The position numbers and the translations under genes are program-made. 64,000 bases of DNA from NCBI RefSeq assembly GCF_034555375.1, contig NZ_CP140706.1, positions 5,137,001 through 5,201,000 on the forward strand, in the 5' to 3' direction. Shown here piece after piece: positions 44,037 to 53,737 of the stretch (position 1 is its first letter; every line of letters begins with the position of its first letter). The notes under the pieces are model-generated. The model had not been told where the DNA came from. It ran no database searches and saw only the letters and a program-made list of their open reading frames with translations. This DNA comes from Pseudomonas sp. B33.4. Its GTDB lineage: Bacteria > Pseudomonadota > Gammaproteobacteria > Pseudomonadales > Pseudomonadaceae.

Positions 44037-44152
44037 TGAGGCAACCTTTGTGAAACGCGGTGATGGCTAAATGCTGCGAAGTATAACCGCCGCAGCCGCA
44101 GGGATTGACCCCCGAGCGGCGACACGGTTCATTGCCGCCCGGCCGAATCGTT

Positions 44153-45145
44153 TCAACGAATGTCCTGAGCTTTCCACCAACTGCAGAACTCATCCAGCGC
44201 CGACCACAGGCTGACTTTCGGATCGTAGTCCAGATAATGCCGGGCGCGACTGATGTCGAGGGTGAAATTTTTTTTCATGACCTGCATGCCCAGACGCGAC
44301 AGAGTTGGCTCCGGACGCCCCGGCCAAAGCTTGCACGCGCCTTCGTTGAGCGCCGCGACGCTGTAGGCCAGACCATAGGAACGGTACTTGGTGACCTGCG
44401 GCACTTCCATCTTGCGCATCACATAATTGACCACATCCCACAGCGGCACCGGCGCGCCATTACTGATGTTGTAGGCTTTGCCCAGTGCAGAGCCTGCCGC
44501 CAGCAAACTGCTGAGCAGCGCTTCGTTGAGGTTGTGCACACTGGTAAAATCGACCTTGTTCAGGCCGTTGCCGATGATCGCCAGGCGGCCCTTGCGCTGC
44601 ATGTTGAGCAGACGCGGGAAGATGCTCATGTCGCCAGCACCAGTGACGAAACGCGGGCGCAGGGCGATGGTTTCCAGGCCGAATTCCTGTGCACCGAAAA
44701 CCTTTTGTTCGGCCAGATACTTGGTCGCGGCGTAGTGATGCTTGAAGCGCTTGGGCACTTGCTCTTCGGTCAGATTGAAGTGATCGCGACCATCGAAATA
44801 GATCGATGGCGACGACAGATGCACCAAACGGCGGACGCGCTGCTTAAGGCAGGCTTCGACGACGTTCTCGGTGACCTGCACGTTGCCCTGATGGAAGTCC
44901 TGATAGCGACCCCACAGTCCAACGGCACCGGCGCAGTGCACCACCGCTTCCACATCCGAACACAGTTCGCGGACCAGGTCGGGATCGGTCAGATCGCCGG
45001 GCACAAACTCGGCACCCCGGCGCACCAGATGCTCGACGCTTTCGGCCCGGCGACCGTTGACCCGCACGTCCAGGCCCTGCTCCAGAGCGAAACGCGCAAA
45101 GCGTCCGCCAATGAAGCCGCTTGCGCCGGTGACCAAAATTTTCAT
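44153..45145 (-). CDS. NAD-dependent epimerase/dehydratase (extended SDR)
   Basis: A 330-residue extended short-chain dehydrogenase. MKILVTGASGFIGGRFARFAL holds the GxxGxxG NAD loop, HCAGAVGLWG is the usual downstream motif, and the catalytic YxxxK is in HHYAATKYLAEQK with a serine in VHLSSPSIYF. It resembles 3-beta-hydroxysteroid dehydrogenase/isomerase-like members rather than a clear sugar epimerase. The start MKILV at 45145 removes a spurious upstream extension that lies in a class D repeat. Confidence 0.88.
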   Translation of the reverse strand: MKILVTGASGFIGGRFARFALEQGLDVRVNGRRAESVEHLVRRGAEFVPGDLTDPDLVRELCSDVEAVVHCAGAVGLWGRYQDFHQGNVQVTENVVEACLKQRVRRLVHLSSPSIYFDGRDHFNLTEEQVPKRFKHHYAATKYLAEQKVFGAQEFGLETIALRPRFVTGAGDMSIFPRLLNMQRKGRLAIIGNGLNKVDFTSVHNLNEALLSSLLAAGSALGKAYNISNGAPVPLWDVVNYVMRKMEVPQVTKYRSYGLAYSVAALNEGACKLWPGRPEPTLSRLGMQVMKKNFTLDISRARHYLDYDPKVSLWSALDEFCSWWKAQDIR

Positions 45146-45159
45146 GCAAAACTCCAACA

Positions 45160-45243
45160 AAAAGCAGCTGCAAGCATCAAGCCTCCAGCTGCAAGTAAAA
45201 ACGGTGCGCAAGCCCACAACTTGCCGCTTGCAGCTTGACGCTT
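45160..45243. repeat. Class D palindromic repeat
   Basis: CAGCTGCAAGCATCAAGCC faces GCCGCTTGCAGCTTGACGCTT between two leftward genes. Related to 6170 and 37826. Confidence 0.55.
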
Positions 45244-46141
45244 ATGGCTGTTTTAAAGGCACTAGCCATTGCGCCGATGAACGCACCAATTGCTCGGTCA
45301 GCAAGCCCAGCAGCTGACCGCCATTGCGCCAATGATGCCAGTACAACGGCACGTCGATCGGTTTATCTGGCAACAGTTCGCGCAGCACCCCGCGCTGCAA
45401 CTGCTCGCGCACTTGCAGTTCCGGCACCAGCCCCCAGCCGAGCCCGGCTTCGGTCAGGCGGATAAAACCTTCCGAGGACGGGCATAAATGGTGTTCGAAT
45501 CCACCATCGACGCCCAGCGCGGCGAGATAGCGATGCTGGAGGAAATCATCCGGGCCGAACACCAATGCTGGGGTACGCGGCAGTTGTTCGGCGCGTACGC
45601 CGTCGGGAAAATGCCGTTCGATGAACGCCGGGCTGGCCAGCGCGCGATAACGCATCGCCCCCAGCAACACACTGCGCGCACCCGCGACCGGTCGTTCACT
45701 GGCACAAAGGCACCCGGCCACTTCACCGGCGCGCATGCGTTTGAGGCCGACTGTCTGGTCCTCGACCACCAGATCAAGCAATAAATGTTGCTCGGCACAA
45801 AAATCGCCAACCGCTTCGGCCCACCACGTGGCGAGGCTGTCGGCATTCAACGCAATGCGCAGACGCTCCGGCAAACCCTCTTCATCCAAGGCCGGCACCA
45901 GAGTTTGCAAGTCGCGTTCAAGCAAACGCACCTGCTGCACATGGTTGAGCAGGCGCCGGCCAATCTCGGTCGGCGATGGCGGCGTGCCGCGAATCAGCAC
46001 CGGCTGGCCGACCCGCGCTTCGAGCAGTTTGATCCGCTGCGAGATCGCCGATTGCGACAAGCCCAATACTTGCGCGGCCCGTTCGAAGCCGGCCTGCTCG
46101 ACCACGGCGGCCAGAGCGGAAAGCAATTTGTAGTCGAACAT
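45242..46141 (-). CDS. argP: LysR-type regulator ArgP (IciA)
   Basis: A 299-residue regulator starting MFDYKLLSALAAVVEQAGFERAAQVLGLSQSAISQRIKLLEARVGQPVLIR, the characteristic ArgP helix-turn-helix. In enterics ArgP with arginine activates the exporter gene argO and also responds to lysine. It is divergent from the ACT-domain/argO pair across 96 bases, so the same control is expected. The long upstream in-frame extension is ignored. Confidence 0.92.
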   Translation of the reverse strand: MFDYKLLSALAAVVEQAGFERAAQVLGLSQSAISQRIKLLEARVGQPVLIRGTPPSPTEIGRRLLNHVQQVRLLERDLQTLVPALDEEGLPERLRIALNADSLATWWAEAVGDFCAEQHLLLDLVVEDQTVGLKRMRAGEVAGCLCASERPVAGARSVLLGAMRYRALASPAFIERHFPDGVRAEQLPRTPALVFGPDDFLQHRYLAALGVDGGFEHHLCPSSEGFIRLTEAGLGWGLVPELQVREQLQRGVLRELLPDKPIDVPLYWHHWRNGGQLLGLLTEQLVRSSAQWLVPLKQP

Positions 46142-46237
46142 CAGTTTTCCTAATGAGCGATCAGCACTATTGGTTTTTCTTATACAGGTTTCGCCCGGAG
46201 AATAGCCAGCAAGCACTCTTGATCAAGGAACACTGCA

Positions 46238-46639
46238 ATGGCTGGCGAAACCTCACTGACGACCCTGTTACGCAGCATGAGCCCGCAACTCAACGCCGGC
46301 GAATACGTGTTCTGCACCCTGCGTGACGGTCAGTTGCCGAGCGGTGTGGAAATCATCGGCAGCTTCCGTGAACAGGAAGGTTTGACCGTGATTGTCGAAC
46401 GTGCCCGCGCCGAACAGGCCGGTTTCAGTTTCGATTACATCGCCGCGTGGATCACCTTGAACGTGCATTCGGCGCTGGAAGCGGTCGGCCTCACCGCCGC
46501 GTTTGCCACAGCACTGGGCAAGGCCGGGATCAGTTGCAACGTGATCGCAGGTTATTACCACGACCATTTGCTTGTCGGCCAGGCCGACGCCGACCGCGCC
46601 ATGCAAGTGTTGCGCGATCTCGCAGCCAACGCGGAGTAG
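46238..46639 (+). CDS. ACT-domain protein upstream of argO
   Basis: A 133-residue cytosolic protein (MAGETSLTTLLRSMSPQLNAGEYVFCTL ... GFSFDYIAAWITLNVHSALEAVGLTAAFATALGKAGISCNVIAGYYHDHLLV). The C-terminal half is an ACT-like fold that usually binds amino acids; the N-terminal half resembles its partner ACT domain. AAGGAA precedes the ATG. It ends five bases before argO, so the two form an operon under ArgP. Confidence 0.85.
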   Translation: MAGETSLTTLLRSMSPQLNAGEYVFCTLRDGQLPSGVEIIGSFREQEGLTVIVERARAEQAGFSFDYIAAWITLNVHSALEAVGLTAAFATALGKAGISCNVIAGYYHDHLLVGQADADRAMQVLRDLAANAE

Positions 46640-46644
46640 ATCTT

Positions 46645-47247
46645 ATGTGGCAAAGCTATATGAACGGCCTGCTGGTGGCGTTCGGCCTGATCATGGCGAT
46701 CGGCACGCAAAACGCGTTTGTACTGGCGCAGAGCTTGCGCCGCGAACACCATTTGCCCGTGGCGGCGTTGTGCGTGGTCTGTGACGCGCTGTTGGTGGCG
46801 GCCGGGGTATTCGGCCTGGCGACGATTCTCGCGCAGAACCCGACGCTGCTGGCGATTGCCCGTTGGGGCGGCGCGACCTTTCTGATCTGGTACGGCAGTC
46901 AGGCATTGCGCCGGGCCTGTTCGAAACAGAGCATGGATCAAGGCGAAAACCAGACCGTACGTTCGCTGCGCGCGGTGATGCTCAGTGCCTTGGCGGTGAC
47001 GCTGCTCAACCCGCACGTTTATCTGGATACGGTGTTGCTGATCGGCTCTCTCGGCGCGCAGCAATCGGTGCCGGGCGCTTATGTGGTCGGTGCTGCGAGT
47101 GCTTCGCTGTTGTGGTTTTTTACGCTGGCGCTGGGTGCGGCATGGCTCGCGCCCTGGTTGGCACGCCCGAGTACCTGGCGGATTCTCGATCTGGTGGTAG
47201 CGCTGATGATGTTCACGGTTGCGGGGCAGTTAATTCTCGCGAGCTGA
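46645..47247 (+). CDS. argO: LysE/ArgO-family basic amino acid exporter
   Basis: A 200-residue membrane protein with about six helices. LysE-family marks are LVAFGLIMAIGTQNAFVLAQSLRREHHL at the N-terminus and ALAVTLLNPHVYLDTVLLIGSLG in the middle. It exports arginine or lysine when cytosolic levels rise. The ATG at 46645 is the only start giving an intact first helix. The divergent ArgP gene supports the ArgO assignment. Confidence 0.92.
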   Translation: MWQSYMNGLLVAFGLIMAIGTQNAFVLAQSLRREHHLPVAALCVVCDALLVAAGVFGLATILAQNPTLLAIARWGGATFLIWYGSQALRRACSKQSMDQGENQTVRSLRAVMLSALAVTLLNPHVYLDTVLLIGSLGAQQSVPGAYVVGAASASLLWFFTLALGAAWLAPWLARPSTWRILDLVVALMMFTVAGQLILAS

Positions 47248-47423
47248 TTTATTCCAAAAGGCTCTGGAACCTCTATCCCACACAGTTGTTGCGTGGTTAT
47301 GGCGCAACCCGGGTGCTATGATCGAAACCCTGCGCCGCAAAGAGTAAAAACTCGCCGGTGCATTTCTGGCCGCCCGTGATCGGCCTTGCGCTCACCGCAA
47401 CAGACCTGATTAGGAGAATCATC

Positions 47424-48020
47424 ATGGCTTTCGAATTGCCGCCGCTGCCTTACGCACACGATGCCCTGCAGCCGCACATTTCCAAGGAAACCCTGGAATA
47501 CCACCACGACAAGCACCACAACACCTACGTCGTGAACCTGAACAACCTGGTGCCAGGCACCGAGTTCGAAGGCAAGACCCTGGAAGAAATCGTCAAGACT
47601 TCCTCGGGCGGTATCTTCAACAACGCCGCTCAGGTCTGGAACCACACTTTCTACTGGAACTGCCTGGCGCCAAACGCCGGCGGTCAACCAACCGGCGCGC
47701 TGGCTGAAGCCATCAACGCTGCTTTCGGTTCGTTCGACAAGTTCAAGGAAGAGTTCAGCAAAACCTCGATCGGCACCTTCGGTTCCGGCTGGGGCTGGCT
47801 GGTGAAAAAGGCTGACGGCTCCCTGGCTCTGGCCAGCACCATCGGCGCCGGCAACCCGCTGACCAGCGGCGACACCCCGCTGCTGACCTGCGACGTCTGG
47901 GAACACGCTTACTACATCGACTACCGCAACGTTCGTCCTAAATATGTCGAAGCGTTCTGGAACCTGGTCAACTGGAAGTTCGTTGCTGAGCAGTTCGAAG
48001 GTAAAACCTTCACCGCTTAA
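47424..48020 (+). CDS. sodB: Iron superoxide dismutase
   Basis: A 198-residue cytosolic enzyme dismutating superoxide. The metal ligands are visible: His in [11 protein letters not shown], His in [12 protein letters not shown], and Asp and His in [14 protein letters not shown]. The GGQPTGAL and [14 protein letters not shown] stretches fit the Fe type. TAGGAGA sets the ATG at 47424. A strong terminator follows. Position directly before bifA matches P. aeruginosa (PA4366). Confidence 0.97.
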   Translation: MAFELPPLPYAHDALQPHISKETLEYHHDKHHNTYVVNLNNLVPGTEFEGKTLEEIVKTSSGGIFNNAAQVWNHTFYWNCLAPNAGGQPTGALAEAINAAFGSFDKFKEEFSKTSIGTFGSGWGWLVKKADGSLALASTIGAGNPLTSGDTPLLTCDVWEHAYYIDYRNVRPKYVEAFWNLVNWKFVAEQFEGKTFTA

Positions 48021-48033
48021 GCTGCGCGCCAGT

Positions 48034-48063
48034 CAAAAAACCCGGCTATTGCCGGGTTTTTTT
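48034..48063 (+). terminator. Rho-independent terminator of sodB
   Basis: A6-CCCGGC-TATT-GCCGGG-T7, starting 13 bases after the stop; the A and T runs make it bidirectional. Confidence 0.9.
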
Positions 48064-48397
48064 GTGGGCGTTTGATGATCGTTCCCACGCTGAACGTGCC
48101 TTCGGCAGCGCCTACATAAGAATGGCGTTTCTCTCACGATGAAAGCCGTCTGCCGCTGCTTGCTGCCGTGCCACAGCGGGCTAACATCAAATCAGGCGAA
48201 AAATTGTGCCGAACCGCTCAAGTTGCGGGTCGAAACTACCGACATAGTACAAATAGGGCTAATACTCCAGACAGCCGCATTTCGGCCAAGGCCACGGGCA
48301 AATCATCCCGGGCCTGATTGTCCCTTTGACTGCCAACACGGGATTGCCAATACTCATGGCAACTTGACGCTACCCGCACGGAACAAGGAATAAACCT
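48064..48397. other. Gap between sodB and bifA
   Basis: About 330 bases. A decayed half REP lies at about 48090-48120 (GCCTTCGGCAGCGCCTAC). The rest should hold the bifA promoter. An 84-codon frame at 48139 lacks family features and is not called. Confidence 0.5.
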
Positions 48398-50449
48398 TTG
48401 AAGCTGGAACTCAAGAACAGCTTGTCGGTGAAGTTGCTCCGGGTCGTGCTCCTGTCGGCATTGATCGTCGGCGTAGTCTTGAGCTGCGCGCAGATTGTTT
48501 TCGATGCCTACAAAACCCGTCAGGCGGTGGCTGGCGACGCCGAACGCATCCTCGACATGTTCCGCGATCCCTCGACCCAGGCCGTTTACAGCCTCGATCG
48601 GGAGATGGGCATGCAGGTGATCGAAGGCCTGTTCCAGGATGATGCCGTGCGTCAGGCCTCCATCGGCCATCCCAACGAAGCCATGCTCGCGCAGAAATCC
48701 CGCGACCTGCAGCATTCCAACAGTCGCTGGCTGACCGACCTGATCCTCGGCCAGGAACGCACCTTCACCACCCAACTGGTGGGACGTGGGCCGTACAGCG
48801 AATATTACGGCGACCTGAGCATCACCCTCGACACCGCCACCTATGGCGAGGGGTTTATCGTCAGTTCGGTGATCATTTTCATTTCCGGCGTGTTGCGTGC
48901 ACTGGCCATGGGCCTGGTGCTGTATCTGGTCTATCACTGGCTGCTGACCAAACCACTGTCGCGGATTATCGAACATCTCACCGAGATCAACCCGGATCGT
49001 CCCAGTGAGCACAAGATTCCGCAGCTCAAGGGCCATGAGAAAAACGAACTGGGGATCTGGATCAACACTGCCAACCAGTTGCTCGAATCAATCGAGCGCA
49101 ACACCCATCTGCGCCACGAAGCGGAAAACAGCCTGCTGCGTATGGCCCAGTACGACTTCCTCACCGGCCTGCCGAATCGCCAGCAATTACAGCAGCAACT
49201 GGACAAGATTCTGGTCGACGCCGGCAAGCTGCAACGCCGGGTCGCGGTGTTGTGCGTGGGGCTGGATGATTTCAAAGGCATCAACGAGCAGTTCAGCTAC
49301 CAGACCGGCGATCAATTGTTGCTGGCCCTGGCCGACCGCCTGCGTGCCCACAGCGGCCGCCTCGGCGCCCTCGCCCGCCTCGGCGGCGACCAGTTCGCAC
49401 TGGTACAAGCGGATATCGAACAACCTTACGAAGCAGCGGAGCTGGCGCAAAGCATTCTCGATGATCTGGAAGCGGCGTTTGCCCTCGACCATCAGGAAAT
49501 CCGCCTGCGCGCGACCATCGGCATCACCCTGTTCCCCGAGGACGGCGACAGCACCGAGAAGCTGTTGCAGAAGGCCGAGCAGACCATGACGCTGGCCAAG
49601 ACCCGTTCGCGCAACCGCTATCAGTTCTACATCGCCAGCGTCGACAGCGAGATGCGTCGCCGCCGCGAACTGGAAAAAGACCTGCGCGACGCCTTGCTGC
49701 GCGATCAGTTCTACCTCGTCTACCAGCCGCAGATCAGCTATCGCGATCACCGCGTGGTCGGCGTCGAAGCACTGATTCGCTGGCAGCATCCGGAACACGG
49801 TCTGGTGCCGCCGGACCTGTTCATTCCGCTGGCCGAGCAGAACGGCACGATCATCGCCATTGGCGAATGGGTGCTCGATCAGGCCTGCAAGCAATTGCGC
49901 GAATGGCACGATCAGGGTTTCGCCGACCTGCGCATGGCAGTGAACCTGTCCACCGTGCAATTGCACCACGCCGAGTTGCCGCGGGTGGTCAACAACCTGC
50001 TGCAGATGTATCGCCTGCCACCGCGCAGCCTGGAACTGGAAGTCACCGAAACCGGCCTGATGGAAGACATCAGCACCGCCGCCCAACATTTGCTCAGCCT
50101 GCGTCGCTCCGGCGCACTGATCGCCATCGATGACTTCGGCACCGGCTATTCATCCCTGAGCTATCTGAAAAGCCTGCCGCTGGACAAGATCAAGATCGAC
50201 AAGAGCTTTGTGCAGGATCTGCTCGATGACGACGACGATGCGACCATCGTTCGCGCGATCATTCAGTTGGGCAAGAGCCTCGGCATGCAGGTGATTGCCG
50301 AGGGCGTGGAAACGGCTGAGCAGGAGACCTACATCATCTCCGAAGGCTGCCACGAGGGTCAGGGTTACCACTACAGCAAACCGCTGCCGGCCCGCGAGTT
50401 GAGTGCCTATCTCAAGCAGGCGCAGCGCAGTAACGCGGTTATTTTATAA
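48398..50449 (+). CDS. bifA: Cyclic di-GMP phosphodiesterase BifA (degenerate GGDEF plus EAL)
   Basis: A 683-residue inner-membrane protein. Helices near residues 12-32 and 154-180 flank a periplasmic sensor. The GGDEF domain has a degenerate GGDQF at 329-333, so cyclase activity is unlikely. The EAL domain is intact (EALIRWQHP with EAL at 457-459, later EVTETGLM, DDFGTGYSSLSYL and EGVE), so it should hydrolyse cyclic di-GMP. GGDQF, length and the place behind sodB identify BifA, which lowers biofilm formation and favours swarming. The start is a TTG, with AAGGAA upstream, which may limit translation. Confidence 0.94.
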   Translation: MKLELKNSLSVKLLRVVLLSALIVGVVLSCAQIVFDAYKTRQAVAGDAERILDMFRDPSTQAVYSLDREMGMQVIEGLFQDDAVRQASIGHPNEAMLAQKSRDLQHSNSRWLTDLILGQERTFTTQLVGRGPYSEYYGDLSITLDTATYGEGFIVSSVIIFISGVLRALAMGLVLYLVYHWLLTKPLSRIIEHLTEINPDRPSEHKIPQLKGHEKNELGIWINTANQLLESIERNTHLRHEAENSLLRMAQYDFLTGLPNRQQLQQQLDKILVDAGKLQRRVAVLCVGLDDFKGINEQFSYQTGDQLLLALADRLRAHSGRLGALARLGGDQFALVQADIEQPYEAAELAQSILDDLEAAFALDHQEIRLRATIGITLFPEDGDSTEKLLQKAEQTMTLAKTRSRNRYQFYIASVDSEMRRRRELEKDLRDALLRDQFYLVYQPQISYRDHRVVGVEALIRWQHPEHGLVPPDLFIPLAEQNGTIIAIGEWVLDQACKQLREWHDQGFADLRMAVNLSTVQLHHAELPRVVNNLLQMYRLPPRSLELEVTETGLMEDISTAAQHLLSLRRSGALIAIDDFGTGYSSLSYLKSLPLDKIKIDKSFVQDLLDDDDDATIVRAIIQLGKSLGMQVIAEGVETAEQETYIISEGCHEGQGYHYSKPLPARELSAYLKQAQRSNAVIL

Positions 50450-50452
50450 AAG

Positions 50453-50531
50453 CAAAGATCGCAGCCTGCGGCAGCTCCTACATTTGGAATGCGTTCCCCC
50501 TGTAGGAGCTGCCGCAGGCTGCGATCTTTTG
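50453..50531. repeat. REP doublet, class B
   Basis: AAGATCGCAGCCTGCGGCAG faces GCCGCAGGCTGCGATCTTTT directly after the bifA stop. Confidence 0.9.
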
Positions 50532-50572
50532 ATCTGCGTAAATAAGAAATATTTCCAGCCACAACCCTTTAC

Positions 50573-50599
50573 ACATAATGCGAAAGATTTGCATTATGT
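50573..50599. promoter_or_regulatory. Fur-like inverted repeat before the imelysin operon
   Basis: ACATAATGC and GCATTATGT form a perfect nine-base inverted repeat around GAAAGATTT. The core TGCGAAA-G-ATTTGCA has the 7-1-7 layout of a Fur box (TGATAAT-n-ATTATCA) with about nine of 14 matches. It lies about 60 bases before the first gene of an iron-related cluster. Confidence 0.5.
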
Positions 50600-50657
50600 C
50601 GCAGTTTTGCGCACCCCCAGCGCGAGTCCACTCAACTATCGAAGCAGGATGTTCGCC

Positions 50658-52004
50658 ATGATTCGTATGCCTCTGGCTACCGCCAGTCTGCTGGCCATCG
50701 CTATTTCCCTCGCCGGTTGCGGCGAAGGCAAAGACAAGGCTGCCGCTCCGGCCGCACCGACGCCAGCCGCCAGCACCACCGCACCAGCGGCGGCGCCTGC
50801 TGCTGCCGGTAAAGTCGACGAAGCCGCCGCCAAGGCTGTGGTTGCGCACTACGCCGACATGGTCTTCGCCGTTTACAGCGATGCCGAATCCACCGCGAAA
50901 ACCCTGCAAACCGCCGTCGATGCTTTCCTCGCCAAGCCGAACGCAGACACCCTGAAAGCCGCCAAGGCTGCCTGGGTCGCCGCGCGCGTTCCGTACCTGC
51001 AGAGCGAAGTGTTCCGCTTCGGCAACACCATCATCGACGATTGGGAAGGTCAGGTTAACGCCTGGCCACTGGACGAGGGTCTGATCGACTACGTCGACAA
51101 ATCCTACGAGCACGCACTGGGTAACCCGGGCGCTACCGCCAACATCATCGCCAACACCGAAGTTCAGGTCGGCGAAGACAAGGTCGACGTCAAAGACATC
51201 ACCCCGGAAAAACTCGCCAGCCTCAACGAGCTGGGCGGTTCCGAAGCCAACGTCGCCACCGGCTACCACGCCATCGAATTCCTGCTCTGGGGCCAGGATC
51301 TGAACGGCACCGGCCCTGGCGCTGGCAACCGTCCTGCGTCGGACTACCTGGAAGGCGCCGGCGCCACTGGCGGTCACAACGATCGTCGTCGTGCCTACCT
51401 GAAATCCGTGACCCAACTGCTGGTCAGCGACCTCGAAGAAATGGTCGGTAACTGGAAGCCTAACGTGGCTGACAACTACCGCGCCACCCTGGAAGCCGAG
51501 CCGGGCGAAACCGGTCTGCGCAAAATGCTCTTCGGCATGGGCAGCCTGTCGCTGGGTGAACTGGCGGGCGAGCGCATGAAGGTTTCCCTGGAAGCCAACT
51601 CCCCTGAAGACGAGCAGGATTGCTTCAGCGACAACACCCACAACTCGCACTTCTACGATGCCAAAGGCATTCGTAACGTTTACCTGGGCGAGTACACCCG
51701 TGTTGACGGCACCAAAATGACCGGCGCCAGCCTGTCGTCGCTGGTGGCCAAGGCCGACCCGGCTGCCGACACCGCGCTGAAAGCCGATCTGGCTGCCACC
51801 GAAGCCAAGATCCAGGTCATGGTCGATCACGCCAACAAGGGTGAGCACTACGACCAGTTGATCGCCGCCGGTAACACCGCTGGCAACCAGATCGTTCGCG
51901 ACGCCATCGCTTCCCTGGTCAAGCAGACCGGTTCGATCGAAGCCGCTGCCGGCAAACTGGGCATCAGCGACCTGAACCCGGACAACGCTGATCACGAGTT
52001 CTGA
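50658..52004 (+). CDS. Imelysin-family iron-regulated lipoprotein (IcmP-like)
   Basis: A 448-residue periplasmic lipoprotein; the signal peptide ends in the lipobox LAGC. A Pro/Ala linker precedes an imelysin domain with the GxHxxE motif (GYHAIEFLLWGQ) and a second helical half (DCFSDNTHNSHFYDAKGIRNVYLGEY). Imelysins are linked to iron or haem uptake; P. aeruginosa IcmP (PA4370) at this locus was described as an insulin-cleaving protease. The ATG at 50658 follows GCAGGA. It ends with its own terminator but heads a likely iron-responsive cluster. Confidence 0.92.
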   Translation: MIRMPLATASLLAIAISLAGCGEGKDKAAAPAAPTPAASTTAPAAAPAAAGKVDEAAAKAVVAHYADMVFAVYSDAESTAKTLQTAVDAFLAKPNADTLKAAKAAWVAARVPYLQSEVFRFGNTIIDDWEGQVNAWPLDEGLIDYVDKSYEHALGNPGATANIIANTEVQVGEDKVDVKDITPEKLASLNELGGSEANVATGYHAIEFLLWGQDLNGTGPGAGNRPASDYLEGAGATGGHNDRRRAYLKSVTQLLVSDLEEMVGNWKPNVADNYRATLEAEPGETGLRKMLFGMGSLSLGELAGERMKVSLEANSPEDEQDCFSDNTHNSHFYDAKGIRNVYLGEYTRVDGTKMTGASLSSLVAKADPAADTALKADLAATEAKIQVMVDHANKGEHYDQLIAAGNTAGNQIVRDAIASLVKQTGSIEAAAGKLGISDLNPDNADHEF

Positions 52005-52023
52005 TCAACCGCGTCTGCGCCAA

Positions 52024-52051
52024 AAAAAGGCGACCTTAGGGTCGCCTTTTT
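52024..52051 (+). terminator. Rho-independent terminator after the first imelysin gene
   Basis: AAAAGGCGACC-TTAG-GGTCGCCTTTTT, 20 bases after the stop codon. Confidence 0.92.
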
Positions 52052-52074
52052 CATATGAGCCGTACACGGCCCTT

Positions 52075-52167
52075 TGTAGGAGTGAGCCTGCTCGCGATAG
52101 CGGTGGGTCAGCCCGAAATTAGTTGGCTGACATTACGCTATCGCGAGCAGGCTCACTCCTACAGGGG
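52075..52167. repeat. REP doublet, class A
   Basis: TGTAGGAGTGAGCCTGCTCG faces CGAGCAGGCTCACTCCTACA, between the first imelysin gene and the di-haem gene. Confidence 0.92.
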
Positions 52168-52282
52168 TTTTGCATGAACTCTTGGCTAGCGCTGTATCAA
52201 GCAAACGATAATTCCTCTTATTCAAACCCCCTCGCCCTGTTAGACTTTGCGCCTTTAATTTTGCCCGTCCGCAGGATGTCTG

Positions 52283-53710
52283 ATGCCCTCGCTGCCTCTT
52301 CGCTTGTCCGCACTGTTGCTGGCCCTGGGCCTGAGTGCCTGCGATGACGCCCCGCGTTTCACCAAGGCCGAGCCTGGTGAAGCGCGTTCCGGCGGTGCAG
52401 CGACCGTGCGCAAGACCGATCAGAACGCGTTCTCCCTGCCCTCGGCCAACCTGCCGCCCTCGCGACGGGTCGATTTCAGTGTCGGCAACAGCTTCTTTCG
52501 CAGCCCGTGGGTGATTGCGCCGTCGACCACCACGGCGCGCGATGGCCTCGGCCCCTTGTTCAACACCAACGCCTGCCAGAACTGCCACATCAAGGATGGC
52601 CGCGGTCATCCGCCGACGCCGGATGCCGCCAACGCGGTGTCGATGCTGGTCAGGTTGTCGATTCCCGACGCGCCGGAATATGCCCGGCTCATCGAACAGG
52701 TCGGCGTGGTGCCGGAGCCGGTATACGGCGGCCAGTTCCAGGACATGGCCGTGCCCGGCGTCGCCCCCGAAGGCAAGGTGCGCGTTGATTACACGCCGGT
52801 GCCGATTCGTTTCAAGGACGGCACCGAAGTCGAACTGCGCAAACCGCTGTTGCAGATCACTCAACTCGGCTATGGCCCAATGCACCCGGACACGCGTTTC
52901 TCAGCCCGCGTTGCCCCGCCAATGATCGGTCTGGGCCTGCTTGAAGCCATCCCCGAAGAGGCCATCCTCGCCAACGCCGCTGCGCAAGCCAAAGCGAAAA
53001 ACGGCATCCATGGCCGGCCCAATCAGGTCTGGGATGACGCGCTGCAAAAAACCGTCATGGGCCGATTTGGCTGGAAAGCCGGGCAACCGAACCTGAATCA
53101 ACAGAATGTTCACGCGTTTTCGGGTGATATGGGCCTCACGACCAGCCTGAGACCCTTTGATGACTGCACCGATGCACAAACCGCCTGCAAACAGGCACCG
53201 AACGGCAATGGCCCGAACGGCGAACCGGAAGTCAGCGATAACATCCTGCGTCTGGTGCTGTTCTACAGCCGCAACCTCGCCGTACCTGCGCGCCGTGACG
53301 TTAACGATGCAGAGGTCATCACTGGCAAGAACCTGTTCTTCCAGGCTGGCTGCGATTCCTGCCACACACCGAAATACACCACCGCCGCCAACGCCGCCGA
53401 ACCTGAACTGGCCAATCAAGTGATTCGCCCGTACAGCGATCTGCTGCTGCATGACATGGGCGACGGTCTGGCCGATAACCGCACGGAATTCCAGGCCTCC
53501 GGCCGCGACTGGCGCACGCCGCCGTTGTGGGGGATTGGCCTGACGCAAGCGGTCAGTGGCCACACCCAGTTTTTGCATGACGGTCGCGCGCGCAATCTGC
53601 TCGAAGCGGTGCTCTGGCATGGCGGCGAAGCTAAAGCCGCGCAGCAACAGGTTTTGTCTTTCAATGCCGAGCAGCGTGCCGCGCTGCTGGCGTTTTTGAA
53701 CTCACTTTAA
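52283..53710 (+). CDS. Di-haem c-type cytochrome, thiol-oxidoreductase-like (DUF1111)
   Basis: A 475-residue periplasmic lipoprotein (lipobox LSAC) with two haem-binding motifs, CQNCH in the N-terminal half and CDSCH in the C-terminal half. The overall pattern (GLGPLFNTNACQNCHIKDGRG, LLHDMGDGLADNR, TPPLWGIGLT) is the di-haem oxidoreductase family DUF1111, distantly like cytochrome c peroxidases. It is usually found with imelysins and is thought to take part in iron acquisition by an unknown redox step. The next gene begins 27 bases later. Confidence 0.92.
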   Translation: MPSLPLRLSALLLALGLSACDDAPRFTKAEPGEARSGGAATVRKTDQNAFSLPSANLPPSRRVDFSVGNSFFRSPWVIAPSTTTARDGLGPLFNTNACQNCHIKDGRGHPPTPDAANAVSMLVRLSIPDAPEYARLIEQVGVVPEPVYGGQFQDMAVPGVAPEGKVRVDYTPVPIRFKDGTEVELRKPLLQITQLGYGPMHPDTRFSARVAPPMIGLGLLEAIPEEAILANAAAQAKAKNGIHGRPNQVWDDALQKTVMGRFGWKAGQPNLNQQNVHAFSGDMGLTTSLRPFDDCTDAQTACKQAPNGNGPNGEPEVSDNILRLVLFYSRNLAVPARRDVNDAEVITGKNLFFQAGCDSCHTPKYTTAANAAEPELANQVIRPYSDLLLHDMGDGLADNRTEFQASGRDWRTPPLWGIGLTQAVSGHTQFLHDGRARNLLEAVLWHGGEAKAAQQQVLSFNAEQRAALLAFLNSL

Positions 53711-53737
53711 ACACTGATAAAGAATCGGGAGCCCGAC

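Noticed and set aside
48139..48393. 84-residue open frame before bifA
   Set aside because: No ribosome site, odd composition and no domain; it lies where the bifA promoter should be.
50478..51995. 505-residue open frame on the minus strand
   Set aside because: Antisense of the imelysin gene; Val/Gly-rich without recognised motifs.
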